Counted from the first letter of the stretch, positions 21,150 through 32,830 are shown. The stretch is 64,000 nt of DNA from Nitrosococcus watsonii C-113 (GCF_000143085.1 NC_014315.1:558001-622000); one strand, 5' to 3'. A program made the numbers and translations. The notes: generated from the sequence alone by a model not told the origin.

Positions 21150-21676
21150 GCATGGGACAGCCGAAATGGGGAAAATGGAAAAATCGAGAAGAAGAGGAAA
21201 ATCTTCTCTCCTCTGAGGTACGGCAGCAAATTGATGATTGGATCGCAAAATATCCCCCGGAGCAAAAGCAATCCGCGATTATTCCAGCCTTGCATATTGT
21301 GCAAGCAGCTAATGGGGGTTATTTAACTGATAAACTTTTGGATGCAGTAGCTGAATATCTGGAGATGCGTCCCATCAGTGTTTATGAGGTGGCTACGTTC
21401 TATTCCATGTATGAATTAAAGCCAATTGGTCGGCATAAAATCAGTGTTTGCACTAATATTTCATGTCAGCTTCGTGGCTCTGATGAGGTCGTGGCTCATT
21501 TGCGGAAACGTTTGGGCATCGGTTTCGGAGAGACGACGCCGGATCACCGTTTCACGGTTAAAGAAGCTGAATGCCTAGGCGCTTGTGGTGGAGCACCCAT
21601 GATGATGGCGGGGCGTACTTATCATGAAAATTTAACACCAGCAAAGATCGATCAAATTCTTGAGGCTCTAAAATGA
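21146..21676 (+). CDS. nuoE: NADH-quinone oxidoreductase subunit E
   Basis: NuoE (176 residues) holds the [2Fe-2S] cluster N1a in the NADH-dehydrogenase module. The ligands are in [11 protein letters not shown] and [14 protein letters not shown] 21146 has GGGGAG eight bases upstream (21132-21137), which fits better than ATG 21152. The N-terminal 25 residues are charged and variable. It overlaps both nuoD and nuoF by four bases. Confidence 0.95.
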   Translation: MSMGQPKWGKWKNREEEENLLSSEVRQQIDDWIAKYPPEQKQSAIIPALHIVQAANGGYLTDKLLDAVAEYLEMRPISVYEVATFYSMYELKPIGRHKISVCTNISCQLRGSDEVVAHLRKRLGIGFGETTPDHRFTVKEAECLGACGGAPMMMAGRTYHENLTPAKIDQILEALK

Positions 21677-22956
21677 TCGCTCTCAACCAAGTCTGTTTTC
21701 GCACCTTGGATCTCGATCCTCCGTGGGGGTTGGAAAGTTATCTAAAGGTGAAGGGGTATGAAGTTTGGAAACGCATTCTAAAAGAAAAAACTCCGCCTTC
21801 CAAGATCATTGATGAAATCAAAACTTCTGGCCTTCGAGGCCGCGGAGGGGCGGGATTTCCGACAGGATTGAAATGGAGCTTTATGCCCAAGGATTTAGCA
21901 GGTATCAAATATATTGTTTGTAACTCGGATGAGGGGGAGCCAGGTACCTTCAAAGACCGGGATATTCTCCGCTATAACCCCCATCAGTTGATTGAAGGCA
22001 TGGCCATTGCGGGTTATACCATTGGTGCAACAGTAGGCTACAATTACACCCGCGGTGAATTCAGCGAGCCCATTGAACGCTTTGAAGATGCCTTGGAGGA
22101 AGCTTACCAAGCGGGCTTGCTGGGTAAAAATATCCTGGCATCAGGGGTCGACTTCGATCTCTACTCCCATCCCGGTGCGGGGGCTTATATTTGTGGCGAG
22201 GAGACAGCTTTGCTGGAATCCCTAGAGGGCAAAAAAGGCATGCCTCGCTATAAACCGCCATTTCCCGCGGGTTTTGGCCTCTATGGTAGGCCCACCACCA
22301 TTAATAATACCGAGACTCTTGCTTCGGTGCCCGTGATTTTAGAGAAGGGAGGGCCATGGTTCTTGAAGTTGGGAACACCAACCAGTGGGGGAACCAAAAT
22401 CTTTAGTGTCTCGGGGCATGTCAACCGGCCCGGTAATTATGAAGTCCCCATGGGGATCTCATTTAAAGACTTGCTTGAATTAGCGGGCGGGATGCGTAAT
22501 GGAAATGCCCTAAAAGCGGTTATTCCTGGAGGGACTTCCGTGCCAGTAATGCCCGCGGAGACCATCATGGCCGCTAATATGGATTATGACTCGCTTGCTA
22601 AGGCGGGTTCGTTACTGGGCGCGGGTTCAGTCATCATTATGGATGAAACAACTTGTATGGTGCGGGCTCTGGAGCGGATCTCGGCCTTCTATCGCGAGGA
22701 ATCCTGTGGCCAATGCACGCCTTGCCGGGAAGGGACGGGGTGGCTATATCGCGTGGTTCACCGCATTGAACAGGGCCAGGGTACGCAAGAAGATTTGGAT
22801 AAGGTGGTCAATGTAGCCCAAAATATTGATGGCCATACTATTTGCGCGCTGGGAGATGCCGCTGCGGCGCCAGTAATAAGCTTTATCAAACACTTTCGGG
22901 ATGAGTTTCAATATCACATCGATCATAAGCGATGCTTAGTCGGAAGCGGGTTCTGA
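21673..22956 (+). CDS. nuoF: NADH-quinone oxidoreductase subunit F
   Basis: NuoF (427 residues) binds NADH, FMN and the [4Fe-4S] cluster N3. The NADH/FMN loop is [19 protein letters not shown] (about 55-73), followed by [14 protein letters not shown]. The cluster motif is [17 protein letters not shown], with a fourth Cys in [13 protein letters not shown]. nuoG starts four bases after its stop. Confidence 0.97.
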   Translation: MIALNQVCFRTLDLDPPWGLESYLKVKGYEVWKRILKEKTPPSKIIDEIKTSGLRGRGGAGFPTGLKWSFMPKDLAGIKYIVCNSDEGEPGTFKDRDILRYNPHQLIEGMAIAGYTIGATVGYNYTRGEFSEPIERFEDALEEAYQAGLLGKNILASGVDFDLYSHPGAGAYICGEETALLESLEGKKGMPRYKPPFPAGFGLYGRPTTINNTETLASVPVILEKGGPWFLKLGTPTSGGTKIFSVSGHVNRPGNYEVPMGISFKDLLELAGGMRNGNALKAVIPGGTSVPVMPAETIMAANMDYDSLAKAGSLLGAGSVIIMDETTCMVRALERISAFYREESCGQCTPCREGTGWLYRVVHRIEQGQGTQEDLDKVVNVAQNIDGHTICALGDAAAAPVISFIKHFRDEFQYHIDHKRCLVGSGF

Positions 22957-22959
22957 AGG

Positions 22960-25353
22960 ATGAAACCGGGAATGGTCAAAATTGAGATTGATGGCACTGA
23001 ACTCCAGGTAAAGGCTGGGAAGATGCTCATCGAGGTAGCTGATGAGATTGGCGTTGATATCCCTCGGTTCTGCTATCACAAACATTTATCGATTGCTGCT
23101 AACTGCCGGATGTGCTTAGTGGAGGTGGAAAAATCCAGAAAACCCCTGCCTGCTTGTGCCACCCCTGTGGCGGATGGCATGAAGGTATTGACCAGTTCGC
23201 CCCGCGCTATTGCGGCCCAAAAGGGGGTGATGGAGTTTCTGCTCATTAATCACCCGTTGGATTGTCCTATCTGCGATCAAGGGGGGGAGTGCGAGTTACA
23301 AGATCTGGCCATGGGTTATGGTAATGATATTTCCCGCTTTACCGAGCGTAAACGGGTGGTAAAGGACAAGAATATCGGGTCTTTGATTAAAACCGATCTG
23401 ACACGCTGTATCCACTGTACTCGCTGTGTTCGCTTTGGCCAGGAGATTGCTGGCATAAAGGAACTAGGGGCGACCGGGCGCGGTGAGCATATGGAGATTG
23501 GTACCTATATTGAGCAGAGTTTAGAGTCGGAATTAGCGGGAAATGTCATTGATCTTTGTCCGGTAGGCGCGTTGACAGACAAACCTTTCCGCTACCGTGC
23601 CCGGGCTTGGGAAATGGCGGGACATCCTACTATTTCTCCCCACGATAGTGTAGGCGCCAACATTGAATTGCATGTACGGCGGAATGAGGTGATGCGGGCC
23701 GTTCCCCGTGATAACGAAGCGGTGAATGAAACCTGGATCGCTGATCGCGACCGTTATGGCTGGCTTGGCTTAACCCACGAAGAACGGTTGCATCGGCCTA
23801 TGGTTAAGCGGGAGGGCGTTTGGCGTGAAACCGACTGGGAGGAAGCATTAGAAACGGCTGCTAAGGGCCTGCAACGGATTGCTGAAGAGGCCGGAAGTAC
23901 TCAGCTAGGTGGGCTTGCCTCGCCCTATGCGACTGTTGAGGAACTCTCCTTATTTCAGAAACTATTGCGAGGTCTGCATAGTAACAATATTGATCATCGC
24001 CTGCGGCGGCAAGATTTTCGTGATCAGGAATTTGAGCCAGAAGCGGTGCCTCTAGGCTGTACGATTGAAGAGCTGGAACAGTCGGATTGCATTTTAGTGG
24101 TGGGGGCTAATATACATAAGGAGCAACCTTTGCTTGGGCTGCGCCTGCGTAAAGCAGCGCTTCGAGGCGCAGCCCTTATGTGCATTAACCCCGTGGATTA
24201 TCTAGTCCGCTTCCCCGTTGCAGAGAAGGTAATTGCGGGGCCTCAGGGTATAGTTCGAGCCTTGGCTGGTGTAGCTAAGTGTTTAGCAGTGAGCAAGGGC
24301 GAGTCCTTGGATGCTGAATGGACTTCTCTATTAGCTGATATTCAGCCTACCGAGACAGAGCGGGCCATGGCGGATCAGTTGGCTAATGCCTTGCACGGGC
24401 GGATATTATTAGGTGGGGTAGCTGAGGGACATCCTCACTTTTCGGTATTACGTGCTCTAGCAGATTTAGCGTGCCGGCTGGGTGGCTGCCAGCTAGGTTT
24501 TTTCCCCTCGGGAGGCAACGCTGTGGGAGCAGCCTTAGCCGGTGTTCTTCCCCATCGGGGGCCTGGGGGGAGCCGTGCGCCAGTACGGGGCCTCAATGGG
24601 CAGGCAATGCTTGAAGCAGAACTTCGGGGCTATGTGCTACTGGCGGTTGAACCTGAGTTTGACTGCGCCGATCCTCTATTGGCTCAGAAGGCTCTTCGGA
24701 ATGCAGACTTTATTGTTTTATTAACGGCATTTCGCAGTCCGGCTATGCTGGACTACGCGAATGTGCTATTACCTATCGCCACCTATGTTGAGACCTCGGG
24801 AACTTTCGTAAACGCCGAAGGCCGTTGGCAGAGCTTTACAGGAGCTGTTCCTCCTCCAGGGGAGGCACGCCCGGCTTGGAAGGTGCTGCGAGTGCTTGCT
24901 AATCTGCTGCAAATTCCCGGTTTCAATTATCTTTCTTCCCAAGAGATTCATGACGAGCTGCGCCATCAAATAGAGAATCTTGCTAAGCCCCAGGCATCAA
25001 CCCCATGGCATCCAGAAACGCTTGGAAGCGCGAATGATGGTAATTATTTAGTGCGTATCGCGGACACCTTTATCTACGGGACGGATGGATTGGTTCGGCG
25101 TAGCCGCCCGTTGCAGGAAAGTCCCGATGGTCAAGCGGCTGGTCAAGCTTATATGAATAGCGCTGATGCGGCCCGGCTAGGTCTAAGCGATGCCGAACGG
25201 ATTACGGTGGACCAAGGGAATGGGCAAGTCACTTTACCTTTTGTGGTTGATGACACTGTAGCGGAAGGGTGTTTACGGCTGGCTGCTGCCTTTGAAGAGG
25301 CGGGGGCCTTGGGCGCTCCTTTTATGCCCATTAAGGTTACCGCAGCGGAGTAA
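22960..25353 (+). CDS. nuoG: NADH-quinone oxidoreductase subunit G
   Basis: NuoG (797 residues) carries several clusters in the electron-input arm. The N-terminal ferredoxin-like domain has RFCYHKHLSIAANCRMCLVEVE and a later Cys in PACATPV for the [2Fe-2S] cluster. The HPLDCPICDQGGECELQD motif binds a [4Fe-4S] cluster. TRCIHCTRCVRFGQEIAG with DLCPVGALTD binds another. A molybdopterin-oxidoreductase-like domain without expected cofactor activity fills residues 220-797. It lies between nuoF and nuoH with minimal spacing. Confidence 0.96.
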   Translation: MKPGMVKIEIDGTELQVKAGKMLIEVADEIGVDIPRFCYHKHLSIAANCRMCLVEVEKSRKPLPACATPVADGMKVLTSSPRAIAAQKGVMEFLLINHPLDCPICDQGGECELQDLAMGYGNDISRFTERKRVVKDKNIGSLIKTDLTRCIHCTRCVRFGQEIAGIKELGATGRGEHMEIGTYIEQSLESELAGNVIDLCPVGALTDKPFRYRARAWEMAGHPTISPHDSVGANIELHVRRNEVMRAVPRDNEAVNETWIADRDRYGWLGLTHEERLHRPMVKREGVWRETDWEEALETAAKGLQRIAEEAGSTQLGGLASPYATVEELSLFQKLLRGLHSNNIDHRLRRQDFRDQEFEPEAVPLGCTIEELEQSDCILVVGANIHKEQPLLGLRLRKAALRGAALMCINPVDYLVRFPVAEKVIAGPQGIVRALAGVAKCLAVSKGESLDAEWTSLLADIQPTETERAMADQLANALHGRILLGGVAEGHPHFSVLRALADLACRLGGCQLGFFPSGGNAVGAALAGVLPHRGPGGSRAPVRGLNGQAMLEAELRGYVLLAVEPEFDCADPLLAQKALRNADFIVLLTAFRSPAMLDYANVLLPIATYVETSGTFVNAEGRWQSFTGAVPPPGEARPAWKVLRVLANLLQIPGFNYLSSQEIHDELRHQIENLAKPQASTPWHPETLGSANDGNYLVRIADTFIYGTDGLVRRSRPLQESPDGQAAGQAYMNSADAARLGLSDAERITVDQGNGQVTLPFVVDDTVAEGCLRLAAAFEEAGALGAPFMPIKVTAAE

Positions 25354-25359
25354 GGTTAT

Positions 25360-26394
25360 ATGTTTGATTTTCTACCTTCATCGCTTCAGGTGACGCTGCC
25401 GATTCTCTTTAAGATCGTAGTTATCGTGTTGCCGCTGATATTGATAGTCGCTTGGTTGACTTTCGCCGAGCGGAAGATCATTGGCTATATGCAGGGCCGG
25501 ATAGGTCCAAATCGCGTTGGACCTAGGGGTTGGCTGCAGCCTATTGCGGATACCGTCAAGCTCCTTCTGAAGGAAATTATTATCCCGGCTAGCGCCAACC
25601 GAATTCTGTTTTTGCTGGCGCCGGTGCTTGCTATTGCTCCAGCCCTTGCTGTTTGGGCCGTGGTCCCTTTCGATGCCCATTTAGTTCTCGCGGATATCAA
25701 CGCTGCTTTACTGTACATTCTCGCCATTGGCTCCATGAGCGTGTATGGCATTATCCTGGCGGGTTGGGCTTCCAACTCCAAATATGCTTTTCTGGGGGCC
25801 ATGCGTTCTGCCGCTCAAGTCGTGTCTTATGAAATCGCTATGGGCTTTGCGCTGGTGGGTGTACTGATTGCGGGTGGTAGCCTTAATCTTGGTGAGATCG
25901 TGCAAGCCCAGGAAGGGGGGTTCTGGCACTGGTTTTGGTTGCCCTTATTTCCTTTGTTCCTAATTTATTTCATCTCTGGGGTGGCAGAGACTAACCGTTT
26001 GCCTTTTGATGTGGCCGAGGGTGAATCTGAGATTGTTGCCGGTTTTCATGTGGAATATTCTGGGATGGCTTTTGCCCTTTTTTTTCTCGCTGAATACATT
26101 GAGATGATCCTAGTGTCGACTCTGGCGGCTTTGATGTTTCTGGGCGGATGGTTATCTCCATTTCAGGGAACAGTACTAGAAGCAATATTTGGATGGGTTC
26201 CCGGCATCGTTTGGCTCCTGATAAAGACGGCTATATTTTTATTCTTTTACCTTTGGTTTCGGGCTACTTTCCCTCGTTATCGATACGATCAAATTATGCG
26301 CCTTGGTTGGAAGGTATTTATTCCTATCACCATCGTTTGGTTGTTGGTAGTAGGGGGCGCGCGGGTTGCCCAGCTAGGCCCTTGGTTCACGTAA
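25360..26394 (+). CDS. nuoH: NADH-quinone oxidoreductase subunit H
   Basis: NuoH (344 residues) is the multi-helix membrane subunit that links the quinone cavity to the proton-pumping arm. About eight hydrophobic segments are visible. Conserved loops include [22 protein letters not shown] (about 31-52), [19 protein letters not shown] and [22 protein letters not shown]. It is six bases after nuoG. Confidence 0.97.
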   Translation: MFDFLPSSLQVTLPILFKIVVIVLPLILIVAWLTFAERKIIGYMQGRIGPNRVGPRGWLQPIADTVKLLLKEIIIPASANRILFLLAPVLAIAPALAVWAVVPFDAHLVLADINAALLYILAIGSMSVYGIILAGWASNSKYAFLGAMRSAAQVVSYEIAMGFALVGVLIAGGSLNLGEIVQAQEGGFWHWFWLPLFPLFLIYFISGVAETNRLPFDVAEGESEIVAGFHVEYSGMAFALFFLAEYIEMILVSTLAALMFLGGWLSPFQGTVLEAIFGWVPGIVWLLIKTAIFLFFYLWFRATFPRYRYDQIMRLGWKVFIPITIVWLLVVGGARVAQLGPWFT

Positions 26395-26406
26395 GGAGTA
26401 ATCATT

Positions 26407-26895
26407 ATGAATACCCTGCGTTCGTACGTTAAGAGCTTTTTATTGTGGGAATTACTGCTGGGTCTTAAATTGACTGGCCGTTATTTGTTCACAAAAAAGG
26501 TTACAGTCCAGTTCCCCGAAGAACGGACGCCCCAATCACCCCGATTCCGTGGTCTTCATGCTTTACGTCGTTATCCCAACGGTGAAGAGCGTTGTATTGC
26601 CTGCAAGCTCTGCGAGGCTGTTTGCCCGGCGTTAGCGATCACCATTGATTCCGAGCAACGGGACGATGGAACTCGTCGTACGACTCGTTATGACATTGAT
26701 CTTTTTAAGTGTATTTACTGCGGTTTTTGTGAGGAGTCCTGCCCGGTCGATTCTATCGTGGAGACTCGGATTCTTGATTATCATTTTGAAGAGCGGGGAG
26801 AGCATATTCTCCACAAAGAGCAATTATTGGCGCTGGGCGATAAGTATGAAGCCCAAATTGCTGCCGATAGGGCTGCTGATGCGCCTTATCGTTAA
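26407..26895 (+). CDS. nuoI: NADH-quinone oxidoreductase subunit I
   Basis: NuoI (162 residues) is a ferredoxin-type subunit carrying clusters N6a and N6b. Two [4Fe-4S] motifs are clear: [16 protein letters not shown] (about 61-76) and [16 protein letters not shown] (about 100-115). An amphipathic N-terminal segment contacts the membrane arm. An AAGGAG ribosome site precedes it, near 26392-26397. Confidence 0.97.
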   Translation: MNTLRSYVKSFLLWELLLGLKLTGRYLFTKKVTVQFPEERTPQSPRFRGLHALRRYPNGEERCIACKLCEAVCPALAITIDSEQRDDGTRRTTRYDIDLFKCIYCGFCEESCPVDSIVETRILDYHFEERGEHILHKEQLLALGDKYEAQIAADRAADAPYR

Positions 26896-26920
26896 CTAGG
26901 GCTTTATAGGCTGCTGCCTC

Positions 26921-27526
26921 ATGGAAAAGACTCTTTTTTATATCTTTGCTGCTATTTTGCTGTTTGCGGCAACTATGGTAGTTACTGTACGTAACCCTGT
27001 GCGAGCAGCCTTATTTTTGGTTTTGGCTTTTTTTACTAGCGCTGCTATCTGGCTTTTGCTGGAAGCTGAGTTTCTGGCGATTGTGTTGGTGTTGGTTTAT
27101 ATCGGTGCGGTTATGGTGTTATTCCTGTTTGTGGTGATGATGCTGGATATGAATCTGGCGCCACTGCAGGAAGGCTTTGCTCGGTACTTGCCCGTTGGGC
27201 TTTTGGTAGCAGTGCTCATTGCCATTGAAATGATAATGGTGCTAGGAAGCAAAAACTTTGGCCTTGATCAATTCACTGTCCCTGTTGCCCGCGGGGCTGA
27301 TTACAACAACACGAAGGAGTTGGGGAATTTACTTTACACTGTTTACGTTTATCCTTTTGAACTAGCTTCGGTTATCCTTCTAGTCGCTATTGTCGCGGCC
27401 ATTGCTTTAGCACTGCGGCGGCGTCCAAGTAAAACGCAAGATCCTGTGCAACAGGTGCGGGTACGGCCTCAAGATCGAGTCAGATTGGTCAAGATGACCG
27501 CCGAGAAGTCCCAAAAAATAAACTAG
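26921..27526 (+). CDS. nuoJ: NADH-quinone oxidoreductase subunit J
   Basis: NuoJ (201 residues) is a five-helix membrane subunit in the coupling region. The conserved third helix is [26 protein letters not shown]. The C-terminal tail is basic and variable. It lies 25 bp after nuoI and eight bases before nuoK. Confidence 0.95.
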   Translation: MEKTLFYIFAAILLFAATMVVTVRNPVRAALFLVLAFFTSAAIWLLLEAEFLAIVLVLVYIGAVMVLFLFVVMMLDMNLAPLQEGFARYLPVGLLVAVLIAIEMIMVLGSKNFGLDQFTVPVARGADYNNTKELGNLLYTVYVYPFELASVILLVAIVAAIALALRRRPSKTQDPVQQVRVRPQDRVRLVKMTAEKSQKIN

Positions 27527-27534
27527 ATCCAATA

Positions 27535-27840
27535 ATGATTGCATTATCCGATTTTTTAATCCTGGGGGCGCTATTGTTTTGCCTCTCCGTTGCTGGAATT
27601 TTTCTTAACCGGAAAAATATTATCATTCTATTAATGTCCATTGAGCTTATGCTGCTGGCCGTTAATATGAATTTCGTGGCTTTTTCCCACTTTCTGGAAG
27701 ATATGGCGGGACAAGTTTTTGTTTTTTTTATACTCACGGTAGCCGCGGCGGAAAGCGCCATTGGTTTGGCGATTCTGGTGGTTTTATTCCGGAATAGGCG
27801 GACCATTAATGTGGGTGATTTGGATAATTTAAAGGGCTAG
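27535..27840 (+). CDS. nuoK: NADH-quinone oxidoreductase subunit K
   Basis: NuoK (101 residues) is a three-helix antiporter-like membrane subunit. The conserved membrane glutamates are in the helices around [15 protein letters not shown] and in [15 protein letters not shown]. The length matches the family. It lies between nuoJ and nuoL with five bases to the latter. Confidence 0.96.
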   Translation: MIALSDFLILGALLFCLSVAGIFLNRKNIIILLMSIELMLLAVNMNFVAFSHFLEDMAGQVFVFFILTVAAAESAIGLAILVVLFRNRRTINVGDLDNLKG

Positions 27841-27845
27841 GTACG

Positions 27846-29801
27846 ATGGAAGTCCAGACTCTTGGGATTGTGCTTGCGCCCCTGATCGGCAGCATCATTG
27901 CTGGCTTGTTTGGAAAGAAGATTGGGCGCATCTGGTCCCATCGAGCCGCTATTGCTGGGGTAAGCATTGCATTTTTGTTATCTCTCATGGTGTTTAAGCA
28001 GGTAGTGGTGGATGGGGTCACCTATAATGAGGCCGTCTACACTTGGGCTGCCGTTGGCGATTTACGCGTGGAAATCGGTTTTCTCATTGATCGTTTAAGC
28101 GCGCTAATGATGGTAGTGGTGACCTTTGTTTCCCTGATGGTACATATCTATACCATCGGCTATATGGCGGATGATCCCGGCTATCAGCGTTTTTTTAGCT
28201 ATATCGCTCTTTTCACTTTTTCCATGCTGATGTTGGTCATGGCAAATAATTTCCTCCAATTGTTTTTTGGATGGGAAGCCGTGGGCTTGGTGTCCTACCT
28301 ATTGATAGGTTTCTGGTATAAGCGGGAATCCGCCATTTATGCCAGTCTTAAAGCCTTTTTAGTTAACCGGATTGGTGATATAGGTTTTTTGCTGGGGATC
28401 GCCTGCGTATTAATGTATACGGGGAGCCTGGATTATGTAGAGGTATTTGCCGTGGTGCCCACGCTGACGGAGGAAACACTTTCTGCTTGGCCAGGAACCG
28501 CTTGGTCGGTGCTGACGGTGATAGGAATTTTACTCTTCATTGGTGCTATGGGTAAATCGGCGCAAGCACCTTTACATGTTTGGTTGCCGGATTCCATGGA
28601 AGGTCCGACCCCGATTTCAGCTCTTATTCACGCGGCAACCATGGTGACCGCGGGTATTTTTATGGTCGCTCGGATGTCGCCGATCTATGAACTGTCTGAA
28701 ACCGCTCTGAGCGTTATTTTGGTGATTGGGGCAGTGACGGCTTTCTTTATGGGGCTGATAGGTATCGTCCAAAATGATATCAAGCGGGTAATTGCCTATT
28801 CTACTTTGTCGCAATTAGGGTATATGACAGTAGCCCTTGGAGCTTCCGCCTATGCGGCGGGAATCTTTCATCTTATGACTCATGCCTTTTTTAAGGCCCT
28901 GCTTTTCCTTGGGGCGGGTTCGGTCATTATTGCCATGCACCATGAGCAGGATATGCGTAAGATGGGCGGGCTGAAAAAATATATGCCTATCACCTACTGG
29001 ACTGCCTTCATAGGTGCTTTGGCCTTGATCGGATTTCCTGGTTTTTCCGGGTATTTCTCCAAGGATTCTATTATCGAGGCCGTTCATGCCTCCGAGCTTC
29101 CCGGCGCCGGTTTTGCCTATGCGATGGTTCTTTCCGGTGTATTTGTTACGGCTTTTTACACCTTTCGAATGTTGTTTCTTACTTTCCATGGCAAGGAGCG
29201 AATGGATAAGCATACCCAGAAACAGCTTAAAGAATCTCCAGCCGTGGTGACTATTCCGTTGGTATTGCTAGCGATACCCTCCGTAATTGCGGGTTTTTGT
29301 ATCGAAGCATTCTTGTTTGGTGGCTTTTTTGGCGAGGCGATTACGGTTTTGCCGGCGCATGATGTGCTGACAGAAGTAGGGGCTGAATTTCATAAGGGGA
29401 TCGCCTCTTTTGCTTTGCACGGGTTTGAGGGGATTCCTTTTGCGCTGTCTATGATCGGAGTGATAGCAGCTTGGTATTTATACCTCAAGCGCCCTCAGTT
29501 GCCAGGGCTATTACGGACGCGTTTTGGCCTGCTTTATTGGGCTTTGAGTAACAAATTTGGTTTCGATCGCTTCAATGAAATTGTCTTTGCAGGTGGCGCT
29601 CGTCAGGCGGGCAAGTTACTTTCACAGCTTGGAGATCGCATGCTGATTGACGGCTTTTTTGTCAATGGAACAGCGCGGGTAGTTGGCATAATCGCTCAAA
29701 TTACCCGTTATTTGCAGTCCGGTTATCTTTTTCATTATGCCTTTGCCATGATTTTAGGGCTGCTTTTTCTTATCGGCGGTTTCGTTATTTACGGGGGCTA
29801 A
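27846..29801 (+). CDS. nuoL: NADH-quinone oxidoreductase subunit L
   Basis: NuoL (651 residues) is the distal antiporter-like proton-pumping subunit with its long lateral helix. Conserved features are FFGWEAVGLVSYLLIGFW with the key Glu, KSAQAPLHVWLPDSMEGPTPISALIHAATMV with the key Lys and His, and QNDIKRVIAYSTLSQLGYM. The C-terminal half carries the lateral helix region. It is six bases upstream of nuoM. Confidence 0.97.
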   Translation: MEVQTLGIVLAPLIGSIIAGLFGKKIGRIWSHRAAIAGVSIAFLLSLMVFKQVVVDGVTYNEAVYTWAAVGDLRVEIGFLIDRLSALMMVVVTFVSLMVHIYTIGYMADDPGYQRFFSYIALFTFSMLMLVMANNFLQLFFGWEAVGLVSYLLIGFWYKRESAIYASLKAFLVNRIGDIGFLLGIACVLMYTGSLDYVEVFAVVPTLTEETLSAWPGTAWSVLTVIGILLFIGAMGKSAQAPLHVWLPDSMEGPTPISALIHAATMVTAGIFMVARMSPIYELSETALSVILVIGAVTAFFMGLIGIVQNDIKRVIAYSTLSQLGYMTVALGASAYAAGIFHLMTHAFFKALLFLGAGSVIIAMHHEQDMRKMGGLKKYMPITYWTAFIGALALIGFPGFSGYFSKDSIIEAVHASELPGAGFAYAMVLSGVFVTAFYTFRMLFLTFHGKERMDKHTQKQLKESPAVVTIPLVLLAIPSVIAGFCIEAFLFGGFFGEAITVLPAHDVLTEVGAEFHKGIASFALHGFEGIPFALSMIGVIAAWYLYLKRPQLPGLLRTRFGLLYWALSNKFGFDRFNEIVFAGGARQAGKLLSQLGDRMLIDGFFVNGTARVVGIIAQITRYLQSGYLFHYAFAMILGLLFLIGGFVIYGG

Positions 29802-29807
29802 AAAGGC

Positions 29808-31322
29808 ATGTTAACTGGATTATCGCTCCTCTCCTTGGTTATTTGGCTACCTATTTTGGGTGGTTTCCTGGTGCTAGCTGCCGGTAATCATGTGGAGCGT
29901 GTTCGTTGGCTTTCACTGGGGATTTCAGGGTTAACTTTTGTGGTGAGCTGGTCGCTGTATACGGGCTTTGATACCAGCACGGCCGCTATGCAATTTCAAG
30001 AGAAACTTTCTTGGGTTGAAACCTTCGACGTTTATTATCATTTAGGGATCGATGGCATTTCCATGCCGCTCATCATCCTCACCACGTTTTCCACGGTGTT
30101 GGTTGTGGTTGCGGGTTGGCGGGTTATCGAACACAAATTAGCGCAATACATGGCCAGCTTCCTGATTATGGAAGGGCTGATGAACGGTGTTTTTGCGGCC
30201 TTAGATGCGGTTTTGTTCTATTTTTTCTTCGAGGGCATGCTAATCCCCTTATTTTTAATCATTGGAATTTGGGGAGGACCCAACCGGATCTACGCTACGC
30301 TTAAATTTTTTCTTTATACTTTCCTGGGCTCTGTCTTTTTTCTGCTTGCGCTTCTCTATTTACGCAGTGTTACTGGCGGTTTTTCCATCTTGGAATTCCA
30401 CCAAGTACCCCTGGATATGCAGGCCCAGATAGGGATATTTTTGGCCTTTCTGCTTGCCTTTGCGGTGAAAGTACCCATGTGGCCCGTTCATACTTGGTTG
30501 CCGGATGCCCATGTGGAGGCCCCCACGGGGGGATCGGTGATCTTGGCGGCCATCACTCTCAAGATAGGCGCTTATGGTTTTATGCGGTTTAGTTTGCCTA
30601 TTACGCCCGATGCTAGTATGGCGCTCAATTGGCTCATTATTACCCTATCGCTTATTGCCGTAGTGTATATTGGTTTAGTGGCGATAGTGCAGGAAGATCT
30701 TAAGAAGCTGATTGCTTATTCCAGTATTGCCCACATGGGATTCGTGACTCTCGGGTTGTTTATTGCTTTTGCTATTTTTTCCCAGAGCATTGAAGGTGAT
30801 GGTGCCCTGTTGGGTTTGGAAGGAGCGTTGGTACAGATGATCTCCCACGGTCTGGTTTCCGCAGCCATGTTTTTGTGTGTCGGGGTTTTATATGATCGGC
30901 TGCGCACGCGGTTAATTAAGGATTATGGTGGCGTTGTGAATAGGATGCCGATATTCGCCTCTCTTATGGTCTTGTTTGCTATGGCCAACGTGGGTTTGCC
31001 GGGCACTTCGGGATTTGTGGGTGAATTTTTAGTCATTCTGGGCGCTTTCCAGGCGGACTTTTGGTACGCTTTTTTCGCTTCGATGACGTTGATTCTGGGG
31101 GCTACTTATACTCTTTGGATGATCAAGCGGGTGGTTTTTGGAGATATCGCTAACGATAAGGTTGCCACCATGGAGGATCTTAACTCGCGAGAGTTTCTGG
31201 TGCTGGGAACTTTGGCAGCGGCGGTGCTGTTGCTTGGCGTTTGGCCGCAGCCCCTGCTAGAAGTGATGCATACTTCCCTGGAACACTTGCTATCCCAGAT
31301 GGCAGCATCAAAATTGGTCTAA
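29808..31322 (+). CDS. nuoM: NADH-quinone oxidoreductase subunit M
   Basis: NuoM (504 residues) is the second antiporter-like pump of complex I. Key segments are FFFEGMLIPLFLIIGIWGG (conserved Glu), AVKVPMWPVHTWLPDAHVEAPTGGSVILA (conserved Lys and His) and QEDLKKLIAYSSIAHMGFV. About 14 hydrophobic helices are visible. nuoN follows after a 57-bp gap. Confidence 0.97.
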   Translation: MLTGLSLLSLVIWLPILGGFLVLAAGNHVERVRWLSLGISGLTFVVSWSLYTGFDTSTAAMQFQEKLSWVETFDVYYHLGIDGISMPLIILTTFSTVLVVVAGWRVIEHKLAQYMASFLIMEGLMNGVFAALDAVLFYFFFEGMLIPLFLIIGIWGGPNRIYATLKFFLYTFLGSVFFLLALLYLRSVTGGFSILEFHQVPLDMQAQIGIFLAFLLAFAVKVPMWPVHTWLPDAHVEAPTGGSVILAAITLKIGAYGFMRFSLPITPDASMALNWLIITLSLIAVVYIGLVAIVQEDLKKLIAYSSIAHMGFVTLGLFIAFAIFSQSIEGDGALLGLEGALVQMISHGLVSAAMFLCVGVLYDRLRTRLIKDYGGVVNRMPIFASLMVLFAMANVGLPGTSGFVGEFLVILGAFQADFWYAFFASMTLILGATYTLWMIKRVVFGDIANDKVATMEDLNSREFLVLGTLAAAVLLLGVWPQPLLEVMHTSLEHLLSQMAASKLV

Positions 31323-31379
31323 AGCCGTATTATTGGCTGTGAATTCCACCTCCTTTTGGGTTTTGAAAGAAGTGACACG

Positions 31380-32816
31380 ATGAGTTTCGATATACCTGAT
31401 TTTCTGCCTGCATTACCGGAAATAGCCGTCCTTGGAATGGGTTGTGTGCTGTTGTTAGCCGTTGCGTACGGTGGCCGACAAAGCGGCAAAATCGCTTATT
31501 GGATTACCCAATTAACATTAGTGATCGCCGCATTGCTCACCTTTTATTCTCTGGACTATTCCTCCCAGAGTGTCACTTTCAATGGTAGCTATATTAAAGA
31601 TTCGCTAAGCGACACCTTAAAGCTGTTTATCTACATTATCGTTTTTGGGGTGTTTCTTTATTCCCGTGACTACCTACAAGCGAGAGCTCTGGATAAAGGT
31701 GAATTCTACGTATTAGGCTTGTTTGGCGTGCTGGGCATGATGGTGATTGCTTCGGCCCACCATTTTCTGACTCTCTATTTAGGACTTGAACTGCTCTCTC
31801 TTAACCAGTATGCCATGGTAGCCTTGCTGCGAAATAATCGTTGGGCTTCCGAAGCGGCCATGAAATATTTTGTGCTAGGCGCTTTGGCTTCCGGCATGCT
31901 GTTATACGGTATGTCCATGATCTACGGGGTAACTGGCGATCTTCATGTTGCTGCCGTAGCGGAAGGAATAGGGGGAAGCGGCAATAGCCAGGTTTTGGTA
32001 TTCGGGGTGGTATTTATCGTAGTGGGGCTGGCGTTTAAGCTTGGTGCCGTGCCTTTCCACATGTGGTTGCCCGATGTGTATCATGGTGCGCCCACGGCGG
32101 TGACCCTGTATATTGGCACAGCGCCTAAAATCGCGGCATTTGCTTTGCTCATGCGCCTGCTGGTGGAAGCGCTAGGAGAGGTGCAGCCCCACTGGCAGGA
32201 TATGCTAATCGTTCTTTCCGTTCTCTCCATGGCTATCGGTAACGTTGTCGCTATTGCCCAGACCAATCTTAAGCGAATGCTGGCCTATTCCACCATAGCC
32301 CATGTAGGTTTTCTCTTGCTGGGAATCTTGACGGGTACTGGAGTAGGTTACGCTGCCGCCATGTTTTATATTATTGTTTACGCCTTGATGAGTCTGGGGA
32401 GCTTTGGCATGATTATTTTTCTTTCCCGATCCGATTTTGAAGCTGATCGCCTGGAGGACTTTAAAGGATTGAACGAGCGTAGCCCTTGGTTTGCCTTTAT
32501 GATGCTTATTCTGATGTTCTCTCTAGCAGGGGTACCGCCTACCGTAGGATTTTACGCTAAATGGGCGGTGATCATGGCGATTATTGATAAGGGATTGATT
32601 TGGTTGGCGGTCGTTGCGGTATTATTTTCCGTGATTGGGGCTTTTTATTACCTGCGGGTGATTAAATTTATGTATTTCGACAGTTCCGCGGAAAAGATTT
32701 CCCTGAGCGAACGTGCCGATTTCCGCTGGTGTATGAGTGCTAATGGCCTTGCCATGTTGGGATTGGGTATCTTCCCTGGCGCCCTAATGGGGCTGTGCGT
32801 AGCAGTATTGGGTTGA
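31380..32816 (+). CDS. nuoN: NADH-quinone oxidoreductase subunit N
   Basis: NuoN (478 residues) is the third antiporter-like pump. Key segments are [49 protein letters not shown] and [22 protein letters not shown]. The start is ATG 31380 ([15 protein letters not shown]); the frame is open to a TTG at 31356, but the extension lacks family resemblance. It is the last canonical nuo gene. Confidence 0.96.
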   Translation: MSFDIPDFLPALPEIAVLGMGCVLLLAVAYGGRQSGKIAYWITQLTLVIAALLTFYSLDYSSQSVTFNGSYIKDSLSDTLKLFIYIIVFGVFLYSRDYLQARALDKGEFYVLGLFGVLGMMVIASAHHFLTLYLGLELLSLNQYAMVALLRNNRWASEAAMKYFVLGALASGMLLYGMSMIYGVTGDLHVAAVAEGIGGSGNSQVLVFGVVFIVVGLAFKLGAVPFHMWLPDVYHGAPTAVTLYIGTAPKIAAFALLMRLLVEALGEVQPHWQDMLIVLSVLSMAIGNVVAIAQTNLKRMLAYSTIAHVGFLLLGILTGTGVGYAAAMFYIIVYALMSLGSFGMIIFLSRSDFEADRLEDFKGLNERSPWFAFMMLILMFSLAGVPPTVGFYAKWAVIMAIIDKGLIWLAVVAVLFSVIGAFYYLRVIKFMYFDSSAEKISLSERADFRWCMSANGLAMLGLGIFPGALMGLCVAVLG

Positions 32817-32830
32817 AAAATAAACTAGCG